Assembly: GCA_963854835.1 (NCBI GenBank)
Contig: OY978526.1
Coordinates: forward strand, 28,509,073 to 28,573,072
Length of the DNA stretch: 64,000 nt
From: Megamerina dolium
Taxonomy: Eukaryota; Arthropoda; Insecta; Diptera; Megamerinidae
Direction of reading: 5' to 3'
Shown: positions 36,891-49,959 of the stretch, one piece after another
Numbering within the stretch: position 1 is the first letter of the stretch
Layout of the letters: the number at the start of each line of letters is the position of its first letter
Program-made: the position numbers and the translations under genes
The notes under the pieces: model-generated
Database searches by the model: none
What the model saw: only the letters and a program-made list of their open reading frames with translations
Told to the model about the DNA's origin: nothing

Positions 36891-38021
36891 TTAATTATTT
36901 GTTTGGTTGCAGTATTCTACTATTTTCGTGCTCATAATAACATCACGCGTGATTTCAAGCATGTCTTTGTGGGATATGTTCCACATTTCGAGTTCATCAA
37001 TAAATTGGCGACCCAGCGTGGACATCCTCCTTCGTGCCAATACAGGACACTGGCACACTATGTTCGCCGCTGTCGCTGCCACTTCCATGCATAATCTGCA
37101 AATGTCAGCATCCTCTTCTTCAACAAGACCTATCTTGTTGAGGTGGTACCTGAAATTGCCATGTTCAGTTATTAATGCAATCAACCAGCTTAGAGTTAAC
37201 CGTTTTAGACTGAGAGCCCTCCCCGATTCACAAGTGGATAAGTTCTTCCATCTCGTGAGATGGAGTTTCTTTATCCACTCTTCGACCTTTGCCTTCACCG
37301 TCCCTTTGCTAAGAGCAACTACTGGTTCCGGTCCATACAACTCAGCTTCAGATCCATGTCTAGCCAAGGCGTCTGCAGCTTCATTTTTTCCTATACCAAT
37401 GTGTCCCTTCACCCACATGAGAGTAAGCGCATTACTATGAGTACACCCGTTAAGTTCCAGAACACATTCGAGCGCCAACTTAAAAGATACCTTAGGTTGT
37501 TGCAGCCACCAGAGCACCGCCTGGTTACCTTGCACCTTTCCACCCAGTAGATGGTCTAGCGCATGCATTAAACCAAGCATTTCTGCTGGATAGACCGATA
37601 CATATCTTCCCAGATTCAGAGTGCATGCCAGTCCCAACTCTTTAGAGAAGATTCCATCACCCGCCCTGCCATCCATTAAGGTGCCATCAGTGAAAATACT
37701 GATGTCATTTTCCTCACATACATCATGTGTGAGGCCGTCTTCAATGACTGTTCTGTGTGATTTTCCAGTCATCGTTAGACTACCCATTCCTTCCATTGGC
37801 ATTTGTGCCTCCTTTACACTGCTATATAACAGTGACAGGATGCTTCTGCGCCCTATGTCCGTGCCGAATCCGTACCAATTATTGGCTGTCTTCAGACGTA
37901 ATGCTGTTAATGCCGCCGATTTCATAATATGCAAATACAACTGCAGCAGCCCCAGAAATACTTCCAATGCTTCTACTAGGGTCATCCGGATAGCGTAAAA
38001 TGCATGACTGATCTTCATCAA
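36891..38021 (-). pseudogene. Non-LTR retrotransposon RNase H and C-terminal zinc-knuckle region, 5' truncated
   Basis: An open frame of 376 codons (ATG at 38018; one codon earlier is TTG). It represents the part of ORF2 after the reverse transcriptase, as in LOA/I/R1-type LINEs that carry an RNase H domain. Visible motifs: IFTDGTLMDGRAG (Asp 112), YPAEMLGLMHALDHLLGG (Glu 147), WVKGHIGIGKNEAADALARHG (His 207, Asn 213, Asp 217), and a C-terminal Cys cluster with C308, C311, C323 and C325 ending in CPVLARRR. The third catalytic acid is missing. The usual LWVDSQAAL stretch is reduced to LWWLQQPKV, consistent with an in-frame loss of about eight codons. The reverse transcriptase itself is absent because the copy is truncated near residue 1. 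Despite this, the frame has no stop. Confidence 0.8.
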
Positions 38022-38600
38022 TTATTTATTCAAAAGTTTTTTTTTGAACGTACATTTATTCCCTATTTTTACCCTTTTTAGGGGATCCCCTAAGAAATTC
38101 ATCTGTCAATTTTATTTTAAAAAAAATCTATTTTGTAGCGGAGCTACCTTAAGGGGTGGAGATTGGAAGTAAATATATTTGGGAAAAATATTTGTTCAAA
38201 TGCTGTAATAGTGATTCCTGGACAATTTTGGAGATATTTATCGATTTTTATGTGGTTTTAAGTTGATTTTATAGGGGAGACCTCCTAAAGAGTAAAGATA
38301 GGAAATAAGTATTTCCAGAAAAAGTGCTGAGTAGCAAAAAACTAATCGAAGGTGGTAATACTATTTTACCTCTCTATGGGTAATGTGGGATTGGTGGGAG
38401 CAAAATTTGTTTAAAAAGCGTCGAATTTATAAATCAGACCCTCTAAGGGGTAGAGATATTACATCCTATGTCCAGCAAAAATAGCGAGGAGGATAAATTA
38501 ATGTGACCAGTCATACATTTTAACCCTCTAGGGGCGAAGTTGGATAATGTACTTTAATTAATATTTCAACTTTCATCATTTTATTAAGTTATGGACGAAG
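38022..38600. repeat. Old dispersed repeat with 'AGGGGT-GAGAT' units
   Basis: Diverged units near 38075, 38140, 38270, 38385 (partial), 38440 and 38530. Each contains a 'CTCTAAGGGGTAGAGAT'-like core, and most are followed by 'GGAAATAAGTATTTCCAGAAAAA'-like sequence. Related to 18401-18715 and 56925-57150. Non-coding. Confidence 0.45.
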
Positions 38601-41340
38601 TGCGACTTGATCGAATCAAACCTAATACTTTTAGCAATATTTATTATATCTGTTGGACAAGATATTCTTTCCGTGTGGATGTGTATATAATATTTAATTG
38701 TTTATACCATTTTCTCCATGCAACTCAATATAAACCATTATCCACTTTCTAATGCTCATGGCAAAAGAAAAATTAATGTATAAAAGTTGAAAAAAAAAAT
38801 ATTTTGAAATACCTTAAAGCATAACCTCAATCGATTGAATCCATTAACCCGAAATGAACTCAGAAAATCCACCAACTTGATTACAACAAAAACATGCTGA
38901 AAGTATGTAACAAATAAATGAGTTATTTATGTACACAGTACACAAGCATCTATATAAAAAAGTTTTATAGTCAGACTTATGATAGTTGTATATGTGTGTG
39001 TGTGTGTGAGTGTATATGCCTTAGCTCATTATTACGCGGCATGCAATTCAAGCAATACATAATAATGGAAGTGATGTATTAAAAAATTATATGTACCCCC
39101 CGCCCGTTAGACCTTCTCAATCATTGTGAAACCAACAATTCGTTCTAATCATATTGAATCTAAAATGTAAGTACTTCTTAGTTTATTCCATCGCCAACAT
39201 AAGTAAATCATCACAAATCCACACAAACACATACACACATACAACACAACCATTATCAGCACCACGTACTCATATATATTATCCTGGTATATACATAGTT
39301 GTAAGTAGATTGTTAAGAAATCGATACTTCATTAAGATATCCTGTTTTGCTTAGGCGCTTCCTGTATTTGTTTCCTTGATTACTTTAGTCGCCGACGGTG
39401 ATATCTTGGCTCCCAGCATACACGTTCATTATACATATACAATACGTATATGTGTGTATACCTACACATACTATATCAGTGAGACGCCATCAACACCACT
39501 ACTACATGCATATATACTAGCTGCATATATACGTCAAATGATATTGAACACGTAGGATGCGTGTACTTAGTCGTATGTATAATATCACATTTCGATATTG
39601 GCATTCATATCTTATTGGTGAAATCATGTTGAAATAGCAAAAACAACAACAACAACAATGATATCAAGGACTAGGACTAGGACAATGACTTGTTTCTAAC
39701 CTAAAGTTATATATTTATGCCGCAGGAAAGGATACAACAACAATTCGTTTACAATAAATAACTTTATACGTTTCATACTGTCATTCAGGTTTGATGACGA
39801 CGATGATGACGTTGAAGATAGATAAATAAATATTGTTGTTACATATAGATAGATCTAAATCAGCCAACTAAATTCTGTTCTCGTTCATGCAATAAATATA
39901 TTGGCTTAGCGTTCTTACACGAATCAAATATCAAATTGTTAGACTAACAAATAGTTTAGTTGTTGTCGATACGTGAAGTATGTACAATAGAGAACTTGCT
40001 ATGGATGAATAAAAATTGAACCAGGCAAGCAGACAGACAGGCAAACAGCACAGATAATCAGTCAAACAGGCCAGTTAGAATGACCTGGAATCACTTCAAA
40101 TCACCGTAACCATAAACACACACACACACGTCACAACATACGAGTATGTGGCAAACAGTCAATGTAATGACAAGAAAGTGTGAGAGAGAGAGAGAGAGAC
40201 AGCAGAATAGCCAGAAAAATTAATACACTTAAACGTTATACAGACTTGTCAGACTTGGATAGACAAACAACATATAGCCGAAAAAAATAAAATAAAATAG
40301 ACAATACAATAAAAGCAAATATTATATGCTACCACGTACAGGATATGAATGTTGTTAACACATTTCAATTGTGTTTTGGCCACAACATGAATGCCATGCA
40401 CACTAACATACATCAACATACCTACATATAAATACATTCATATAGTACATCTATGTAATTGTATTTACGTGTATATATATATAGGTTAAATGGTAGCATT
40501 TAAGTGCTAACAACAACATAATCATAGCGCGTTAGCTAGAGAGAGAGAATAAAAAACAAGAAAATATAAAATTACCACAGCTCCATGCTATTTACTATTA
40601 TTACTCCAGCAAACCACTGTATATATAACTAATGTCTAGTGTAAACGATAACGACTAATTTCATAGTATTCATGTGTATATATGTCTCACAGTCACACAT
40701 CCATACACAGACATACACTTCATGTATGCATGCAGCTTGAAATGAAGTAGCTTAAATGTTGCATTTATATGTGTTTGTGTTTATATGTGAGCCTGGGTAT
40801 TAAATCAGTCCATCATTTTAGAATGTGAGTTTATGTGAGACGAATTCACTGTCTGTGTAATGTTGAAGGTATAAATGGTTAAGCAATGACACTCGCTGCT
40901 TAGCTAGTAGTTAACTAAGCAATGAGAATATAGTATTGTTAACCAATGGCACTTGAGGATTAACTTGCAGGTAATTAAACCATTAGATTAAAGTATTGTG
41001 AGTTAACCGTTTGTCATTAGTTAACCAATTGGTTAAACATTCATTAATCAGTAAGCAAGAAATGGAGAAATATTGAGAGGTTTTTTTTCAAAAATATTTC
41101 ATTAATCAATGCAGGACTTTTTGGATATTTTCCTAAGTAGATGTGAATAGATTTTTTGAGAGAACTTTTTTATTTTTCAAATTACAAATTCAAAAAACTA
41201 AAATCAAAGAAAACAATATTTTGAAAATGTATAATATTTTTGAACAAATCTAATGTGTCTACATAAAATACACATGTACATATATATATAGAACTAAGAA
41301 ATATTCGGCGGTATTTCTAATTATTATATGTACATAATTA
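38601..41340. other. gene-free A/T-rich stretch
   Basis: No gene recognised. (TG)n near 38993-39008, CAA tract near 39641-39657, CA run near 40117-40128 and a (GA)n tract at 40181-40199. Between 40860 and 41050 a CAATGACACTC/TTAACCAATGG phrase recurs three or four times. Confidence 0.45.
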
Positions 41341-41590
41341 TATAGGGTTGTTCAGAAAGTAAGGTTGTTGGAAATGATAGAAATATATACGAGTATTCTA
41401 CCCGTATTTTATAGGTCGCCGAATGAAATCTATTACATAGGAGCAAAAACAAAATTTTTTACAAACACGTATTGCTGTCAAGATACGCTATTTAAACATA
41501 ATGTGCATCGAGTATTAAGTTGATTGTGATAAAATTTAATTCATAACTCCGTTTGGAAAAATTAATGTACTTTTTGAACAACCCAATATA
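41341..41590. mobile_element. ~245-bp mariner-type MITE
   Basis: Left end GGGTTGTTCAGAAAGTA near 41345 pairs with right end TACTTTTTGAACAACCC ending near 41584 (one mismatch over the first 17 bp). Both ends abut TA-rich sequence, as expected for TA target duplication. No open frame. The exact boundary is ambiguous because the flanks are TATATA. Confidence 0.65.
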
Positions 41591-42579
41591 TTTCTACTCA
41601 TACGAGTAATCAACTAAATCGAATACATTGTAATATTAAGTTTCTAAGGTTTTAATTAATATTTCGTGTTAGATTCGATACGATTAATATCGTTTATATT
41701 CGAATCATATACATGTAAACATTTCTATTTATATGAATTACATTCGGCTACAATCGATAGTGTTAATTTGTATTTTACCCTTTAAGCTACGTATCGTCGA
41801 TTTTAGAAATGTTGAACGTTCTTACATAAATTTAAAAATTCTTTAAGTGGAATTTATTTTTTCAACCACTTTAAATCGAATATTTGAAGCTGTTTAATTT
41901 TGCAGATTGTAGTATCACTTTAAGTGTGACTACATCTATATGTGGTATTTAGAGAAATTTCTTTAGATAAGCGAATTTTTTTACATATTTTTTGCTTTCA
42001 CTTTTGAAAGACCTCAATAAATGGTAATTATTTTTATAAAATAACTATATGTTTTTTTGTTTCTTAAATTAGATAATTTCAATAAATTAATTCGGGGATT
42101 TCGAAGGCAGTTTTCGTATTTAAACAATTTTTCTAGTACAAAACTACCAGTTGGATTCTAAAAGGCAACAAAACAAAACAGATCCAACAAACTGTCAAAT
42201 ATTGCTAACAATATTTTCAATAGATCCAGTAGTTTACGTGTAATGTGCCAAAATATAAAAAACTTAAATTTCACTTTGACATGGGAAATGTATTAAAAGC
42301 TCTCAAAAATATATATGTCCTAAGGAGAAATATAACTTTATATTTGACACGTCTCTATTTTCTTACGTTATATAATTCTTCTGCCAAGAGAATAAGCTAT
42401 TTTTGAAGAAAATCCATGGATAAATGTCCAAGTTCTGAGCTCTTATATGAGAGCACCAAAATTTTAAAATGTCTAAATTTTTTATAGAAAATCCACAGAT
42501 TTCCAGGAATTAGCTCTAGGAGGGTCAAATGTATGACCAACCACCATAGCAACATTTTTTTGGAACATACTTACATTCT
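41591..42579. other. gene-free A/T-rich stretch
   Basis: Nothing recognised. Confidence 0.45.
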
Positions 42580-42800
42580 ATATCCATCCTGTGTGGATGC
42601 TGTAACGCAGTGGTTAGTGTGTTGGCCTTCTGAGCCGTAAGTCGTGGCCTTAGACTCCGAGCTGTGGCTGAGGCATCCATTTTAATATTGAAATTAATTT
42701 TTTTTTTCGAAAAGTACTCTCCTACTAACAAGCAATTGTGCCTTAGCTCGATTCTGTAATGGTTCTGCCATTTGGAACCGACTATAGGGATCGCCAAAAT
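42580..42800 (+). mobile_element. Diverged SINE, plus orientation
   Basis: An A-box-like GTAACGCAGTGGTTAGTGTG (from 42602) is followed by GTTGGCCTTCTGAGCCGTAA and a decayed B box. Then comes a shared body end, ATGGTTCTGCCATTTGGAAC (about 42759-42778). It has the same head and GTTCTGCCATTCGGAACCG landmark as the SINE at 31.2 kb, but the middle is shorter and different. It is an older or separate subfamily. Confidence 0.6.
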
Positions 42801-43059
42801 CCTCAAGAAACCTAAAATGCAGCATTTCGCACAATCACTAATGACACAGGAAGATGAGCTTTCGCACGAATAGACAAAATTGCTGCATGTGAAATAGCAT
42901 AACGAGCTGCTATCCAAAGAATTCTGGTTGGCCTGCCGTATGGACACTCACTGCACTACCACGACATTTCAGAAACGACCTGGCACACAACCTGACCACA
43001 ACTCGACCAGTGTCGCTATTAAATGCTTGCATGCTGAAGTGGTAACTGCTGCGACTCGT

Positions 43060-43450
43060 ACATATAAGCTAAATATAGTACTTGACGGAAGATCCCCCCA
43101 CTTGTAGCTAAAGTAGAAGAGACACTGTTTAAGAAAACAAGGTGCCCCTGGCACAACTCAGGTCGGGATACTGCAAGTAACTTAAGTTTTTTCTTGCTAA
43201 AATTAATGACAATGTGCTGGATGAATGCTCCGATTGCGGTCAATTCTCGCATGATACGATACACCTGTTAAACTGACCCTTGCAACCTACTAATCTTGCA
43301 ACCTATTACAACTTTGGGGGAATCCTATAGAGGTTGCTTTATTTCTTGAAATGGAACTTGCGAAAAACCCGAAGTAGACTTAAAAATGTATGCTTTAATG
43401 AGGACTTAAATTGAAGTTGCTACAACAACAACACCAACAACAACAACAAA
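43060..43450 (+). pseudogene. Jockey-like LINE C-terminal relic with CAA tail
   Basis: In shifting frames: KVEETLFKKTRCPW, then a block corresponding to LAQLRSGYC (near 43150-43175), then NLSFFLAKINDNVLDECSDC, GQFSHDTIHLLN, a stop, and PLQPTNLATYY. The CxxC...HDTxHL pattern is the C-terminal zinc knuckle typical of Jockey-group ORF2. The 3' side passes into TTGCTACAACAACAACACCA, the CAA-rich tail common to such LINEs. Heavily broken by stops and frameshifts. Confidence 0.7.
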
Positions 43451-45819
43451 ATTGAACGCTGCCTGGTTACAATAATGTTGAAAAAATTGCTGTTTCGATT
43501 ATATTGCAAAATTGTTTCGACTTTAATGACAAGTAGACATCAATGGGCTCAAAAAAGAGCTTCAAGAAATGTTTGAGTGAGCTTAGCAACTAAAATCTGA
43601 CTTATGCGCAAAAAATTGTAGTGGTCAGCACACTTTTTATATAACTCTTTCTGCAGGATAAAAACGGGTCGGTAAAAGTCAACTTTAAGGCCATTTTTGG
43701 TTTTCATTTCTATTGTTTTCTTCTCTATGGGGCTTTTTAGTCAACATTAAGGCCATTTTTAGTTTTCATTTCTATCGTTTTCTTCTCTATAGCTGTTTTT
43801 AGTAGAATATCAGCTAAATATTTAGCGTAGTATTTAGCTGGTAATATAAGTGATACACATTCAGCATTTAGTGACAGTTTGTACATAGTTACAATCCTGC
43901 ATATCTGTCACGGAGTATGAGTATTACTTAGATAGAAAATCGATGTGTGAAAATGAATGCATAAAAGTAAAAGGATATTTGTGAATTTTATAGCTTCATC
44001 TCAACCAATTTGCTATACAATATACGAGTTTAGGTCACCTTCTCTGCCATAATGACAAATATTTACTTGGATATGTTTACTAAAACAACAACAATAAATT
44101 ACATGGGAACAAATCACAAATTAGGTTGAAATGAAAATCAAATAAACCAACGAAGCAATGACATCAGGGGAGAATCAAGTCAAATAAGACATTACTGCAT
44201 GAACCTGCAATAAATCTTAATGACTTTTTGCAGCAGCAACAGCAGCAGTAGCAATAGTAAGGAGTGGAAAGTATGGCATCAATGAGATCGACCTTGCCAA
44301 AGAGTAACTAATCAGGCTCTCAACCGTAATAAAGGTTACAAAAACCTTACACATAAATATATGTTACAATATAGGTACCTATAGCTACGTACATACAATA
44401 TAATGTTTATGTAAATTCAAAAAATTAAAATAAAATGAGAAAGGATATGATATATGAGGACACATTAAAGCATGTATGTAGTATAGTATAGAGTGTATGA
44501 ATAATTTTGCTTGAGTGTATAAGTGCAAATTAAAAATTCAAATGTATAGAAAATGTTCAAATATGTTTTCTTCCTTTTTGCATTTTATTTTATTCTTTAT
44601 AATATATATTTTGTATGTATATATATATATAAGTAGAAATCTCCCAAAAGTATTGAAAATACTTGAAATGAAATGAGAAAATGAGGGAAAAAAAATAGAT
44701 TGTATAAAATCACTTTATAAACAACACCTTTGTTGCCTGCAAATACAACATATGTATCCATAAAAATTTGTGTCGGTTCAGTTATACCACCACCACCACC
44801 ATACTGTGTGTCTGTATGGAAATGTGCTATCATGAAGCAAATTGAGAATGCAAACAAGAAAAATGGCATACATTGAAGTGAAATATTCAATAAGAGTACA
44901 TTTCGCATATAAATGTATATCATTTACAGTATAATCTCAAATAAGCATATACGCATATATATATACGAGTACATTTAAATAGTATGTAGTAGGTATGTAG
45001 CAGGTACCTACTTACAGTCGTAAGTATCATGGAATGAGTCAATAGGGAGACATAATTTATCATAAATCAGCGAAAGGATATGTAAAATGAATGCAGAAAA
45101 TCCTATATTCGTATATACAATACATATTTACAAATAGATGTGTGGAAATGAATGTTTTGGGAGTTATTGTGTGCGCCTGAGTGAAAGTAAAGTAGAGTAA
45201 ATGAAGGAATAAAGAGAAGAAATATGCCAAAAAATGTATATGTAGCATATTTGTGTAGCATGTATGCTGGTAAATGTGCAAATATATAATATAAAAATAA
45301 GCATAATCAATGTTAAATCAACCTCCTAATCGCACTGAGTAGAAGAACAACAGAGTAGAAGATTGTTGGGTATCAAGTCAACAAATAATAAAATGTTCAT
45401 ACAATATATCTGAGATGATAACATAAATTAGTATTAGAGCAATTTTAAATTGAAATGAAATGAATTGAAATGAGCCTTTTAGAAGCTAATTTCTTCTAAC
45501 ACTCAAGCAAGTGATGCCAACTTGTCCATATTAATTTATTTATCAATTCAATAAATATTGAATATTTTTTGTTCGTTTTTTACATTTACTTGTTGCATAT
45601 AAAATAAAACGAACTTGAAGAGAATGTGTCTAAATACATCTACAAAGAGTCCTCAAGGAAAAGTTTTAGTCGTATAATGTATACTTAGAAATGATAAATA
45701 TGATGAAGTGGCAGTATCACAAGCACAATTTGAAAAGTAGTATTCTATTCTGTAGGTCATATTTTTAATTTCAATAATTCATCATTTACTTAAGCCTTTA
45801 TTTCGCCATTATTGACAGA
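43451..45819. other. gene-free A/T-rich stretch
   Basis: Contains a short local duplication (GGCCATTTTTGGTTTTCATT near 43690 and its close copy near 43752), an ACC run near 44788-44800 and scattered TA repeats. No gene recognised. Confidence 0.45.
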
Positions 45820-47105
45820 TACGAGGGCGGTCCCAGAACTACCCGACCTGACATATAGATGGTGGCAGTAGTTTGAAAAAAATTACTTTAGTGAAAATTG
45901 GCAACCTTATAAAACACATGCTTTAAGTTTCAAGGGGCCACGTTGTTTAGTACTGTTTTTGGAGCCATCGAAAGTGAATTTGTAAACATGGAAAAAACTG
46001 GTCACCGTTATGTAATTCAATACTTTCATATGAAAGGTCTCAGTACAACGAATATTAAAGCTGAACTAGATTCTACTCTGGGAGAGTCTGTTTCTTCGTT
46101 TACGATCATAAAATATTGGGTGGCAGAGTTTAAACGAGTTCGTATGAGCTGCCAAGACGAACACCGTAGTGGTTGACCAATTGAGGTAGCCACGCCAGAA
46201 ACGATTAAGAAAATCCACAAAATGGTATGGGATGATCACCGGCTAAAGGTGCGTGAGCTAGGTGAAATGACAGGCATTTCAAAAAGTGCTATACATCGTA
46301 TATTGACCGAAAATTTGGAGATCAAAAAGCTGTATGCAAAATGAGTGCTGCGTTTGCTCACAATAGAACAAAAAAAAAACGTGGTGAAGATGTTTCTATA
46401 GAGTGTTTGGCGATGTTTCACAGTAATAAAGCCGAGTTTTTGCATCGTTTCGTAACCATGGATGAGACATGGGTTCACCACTTCACAACTGAGACATAGG
46501 AGCAGCCAAAACAGTGGACTGAAAGGGGAGAATCGTGTAAAAAGAAGTCGAAGACAGTTACATCTGCAGGCAAGGTTATGGCGTCTGTTTTTCGGGATAC
46601 ACGTGGGACAATTTTTATTATTTATCTTCAAAAAGGAAAACCAATCAACGGAGAGTATTATGCTAATTTTTTGCAGCGTTTAAGTTATGAAATTAAAGAA
46701 AAAAGACAGCATTTGGCGAAAAAGAAAGTGTTGTTTCATCAAGTGATGCACCAGTGCACACATCCGCTATTGCGTTGTCCGAAATCAATAAGTTTAAGTT
46801 CGAATTGCTTCAGCACGCACATTATTCGCCAGATTTAGCTCCTTCGGATTATTTTCTATTGCCAAATTTGAAAAAATGGCTTGGTGGTAGAAGACTTGCA
46901 AGCAATGAAGAGGTGGAGTCTGCGGTAGATGGCTATTTTAATGAGCTAGACAGTTCATGCTATAAACAGGGTATCGTAGCTATTTAATATCACTGGGAAA
47001 AGTGTATAAAGCTAAAAGGAGATTATGTTGAGAAATTAAGAAAAAATTTCCCAAATTTGTTGTGTTTTCTTTGTTAGGTTGCGTAGTTCTGGCACCGCCA
47101 TCGTA
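45820..47105 (+). mobile_element. Complete but inactive mariner (DD34D)
   Basis: Element 45822-47103 (1282 bp) between TA at 45820-45821 and 47104-47105. ~30-bp terminal inverted repeats start CGAGGGCGGTCCCAGAACTA on the left and CGATGGCGGTGCCAGAACTA on the right (complement). The transposase starts at MEKTGHRYVIQYFHMKG near 45988. Its helix-turn-helix and the MDETWVHHF block (first Asp, near 46460) are readable. The first in-frame stop is TGA at 46174-46176. A one-base deletion at the HQDNAP position (near 46740) destroys the second catalytic Asp. The YSPDLAPSDYFLL block (third Asp) survives near 46825-46862. Confidence 0.88.
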
Positions 47106-47469
47106 ATCATTTCAAATGTTATCTCTGTTTATGGCTAGAGCCATTTGAAAATTCCAATATGAACAGATTTTACAAAACTTGAGTGTATCAGCCAGCAGAT
47201 TTGATATTACTCCGAATAAAATACAAACTTGACTTATTGCGCTTGCCTTTGTCAATATCAACCTGCAGATCAGACAAATCCAAATTGTCTCTAATTCGGC
47301 ACTCGTCATCAATGACAAATAAGTCCAAAAATTCCACAAGGGCTTCGTAGCATACTCTCATCAGAGACAGACGAAGATAAAACAATTGTTTACAGTAATC
47401 TCAAACTAAACGATGCGTTGGTCAAATTGAATAGTACTTGAGTCAAAGAAACACAACCTTTGGACTGAA
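47106..47469. other. short gene-free stretch
   Basis: Overlapping minus-strand frames at 47112-47339 and 47188-47385 show no recognised domain. Nothing else seen. Confidence 0.35.
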
Positions 47470-48040
47470 GGTGGGCGTAACTTTCATTTAAAAGCGCCAA
47501 CTTTCAAACAGTTGTTCTTCAGCTCTTTAGTTTTATAGGTTCGCGTGCAAAGTACTGTCGAAAACAGATTTTTGTTTGTTTGTGTGATTTTCATCAGATC
47601 CTGTCCATTTTTAAATTTGTTCAATCGTTAGCTAATGTAATTCGAGTTTTACTTACTTTAGTTTTGATTACTTTATATTTTCGCGCTCAAAGCGTGAAAA
47701 AATACCTTAGGACGTATATGTTTGTATGGGAGCTAGGTGCGGTTTTCATCTGATTCAGCCTAATTTCAAATATATCCAATAATTAGTAAATATAATTGTA
47801 TGTTTCGAATTTCAGCTTGATAACTTTATATTTTTAAGCGCAAATTGTAAAAACATCCATTTAACAATATACTTTTGTTTGAGAGGTAGTCCTGGTATTC
47901 ATGGAATTACATCCTTTTTTTTTATCATATCTATTTTGTTATCAGGAAAATTACAACTGCATTTAAATATCAAATTTCTCTCTGAGAGCTTTATATTTTT
48001 GTCATGAAATGTAAAAATAAGTGGTTTTACCAAATTTATC
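47470..48040 (+). repeat. ~150-bp dispersed tandem repeat array, fourth locus
   Basis: Units with GAAGGTGGGCGTAACTTTCAT (47467), GTTCGCGTGCAAAGTACTGTC, TTTTCATCAGATCCTGTCC, TCGCGCTCAAAGCGTGAAA (47681) and TTTGTATGGGAGCTAGG (47722), followed by two more decayed units. Same order of boxes as at 5990-6960. Confidence 0.6.
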
Positions 48041-49959
48041 ATACAGCCTCCCTAAAACATATGACAAATGAACTTTTCAGCTTAAATAAAACTTTACTCA
48101 TATCATGCAACATATGCAACTGATGCATAACAATATGAATAGACTTACATATATTTATCTACTACTATTGTTGTTGTTGTTGTTGTTGTTGTGGTTGTTC
48201 TTGGTGATATACACAATACAATACAAAAGTGACTAACTTTATTGTATACATTTTGTTGTTGTAATTACAATCTGTAAAAGATCCAGTTCACATGTGTGTT
48301 CACATGTATTATGTGTGTGCTTATAAGTGGATTTTTTTTTGCGAAAATTGTTTCGTTTTGGTTTAAAATTTGTTTAATTTCATTTTCTCTTCTAAAAGTA
48401 AAACTAAAATCTGTTGAAAGCTGTTACTTTTGTTATTGCAATTGCTTGTACTATGTATTATTGTTGTTATTCAACGTGTTGCTTTAGTATGTCTTCGTGC
48501 TGTAATTATTGTTGTTGGTGGCGGTGTTGTTGTTTGATGTTGCCATAAAGTTTAAACTAAATGAGCGCAAGCATCACCAACGAGCCATCGAAGCAACCGA
48601 ACAAAATTTTGCCAGTTTGCTGTATTACCGATGGTTAGAGTTGTTAGTGCTTTTAATAAGGTTACATGAAAGTTGAAAATTTAATTTTTTTTTTGCTAAG
48701 AAGCAAAGAAAAAAAAACTCAACTTTTATTCTTCCTGGTGTATAGCTTATACGCATTTGAAGAGATGAAAGCCCTAAATTGTTTGCACTCGACGGCACTC
48801 ATGGAAGTGCCTCTTTTACTTGGGAAATGAGAGTTGTTGTTGTTGTTGTTGTTGTTGTTTGAGCCACTTGGTTGCAACAAGTAAGTACTCACTTACACAC
48901 TCACGCATTCATCATGTATGTGCCACACTTGTATTACATTCAACATCCGCAAATAGTTTTTGCCAACAATCCGGAAAAACTTTTGTCCATTTTTTATGCA
49001 CAAAAAAAAAAAATAATAATAATAAAATCTACACACATGCTTACACTTCCACACACACACATACACACACACACCCATACACCCATGAAAATAAATTAAT
49101 TAATTACGAACGGAATCCTTTTGATGTTGCCATATTATACGTTGCAGCAACATTCTTTCTGTCTACTTTTTACTCTTGAATTTCTTTTACGTTAGTGTGC
49201 AGCATTGCATTCCAATTGCTTTGCCTCTTCATGTTTGCTCATTTTTTTTGTTTTTTATTTAGCTTACACTTTGTACATATCGTTCGTGATTTAATACACG
49301 CTTGTTAAGCATAATGCACAACATAGATATGAGCTCAAATTAGTGTATTTGCACTTTGGTGCATTTGCGATGCTTCAAACTCATTTTGAGAATTTCCATT
49401 ATAAGCAAGTGCATATTTATATATGGGTGTGTAGTTAGTGGCGGGTTGATAAGTCATTGACAAGGGCATGAAATGTCGCTGATATCAGCGAAACTACGTT
49501 CTATCATATAAGCCTTATGACAGCCATTGATTTGTATGTATTTCAAAATAACTCACAGTCTAAAATGTTGGGCATGAGAAAGCTATCGACAAGATGAGTG
49601 GTGACTTTGATGTTTCCCCACGATAGTGCACCGGCTAACTTTTCTGTAATCGCAACAGCAAAACAGAGGTCTACATTGGAGAGGTTAAAACAAGTTGGAA
49701 CGAAGCGTATCGAGCAAAAAGTATATTATTTTGTGTTTTCTACATATACGAGTATCTCTAACCTACCAGATACCTGTAACAGGTATTGTTAAAAATAAAA
49801 ATATATTTTATAAGGACGACATAAGAGATCATATCACATACTCGAGATATCTAATAAAAGTCCAGTTGAGGGTGTTTTTCAAGATTTTATAAAAAGCCGA
49901 AGTTGGCAGAAGATTTTCACATTTTTATGAAAAACAAATATTGGATCTATAACTTAATT
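48041..49959. other. gene-free stretch with TTG microsatellites
   Basis: (TTG)n tracts at about 48168-48192 and 48834-48860, a CA tract near 49053-49073. The 119-codon frame at 48820-49179 begins with a poly-Cys run from the TTG tract and is not credible. Confidence 0.5.
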
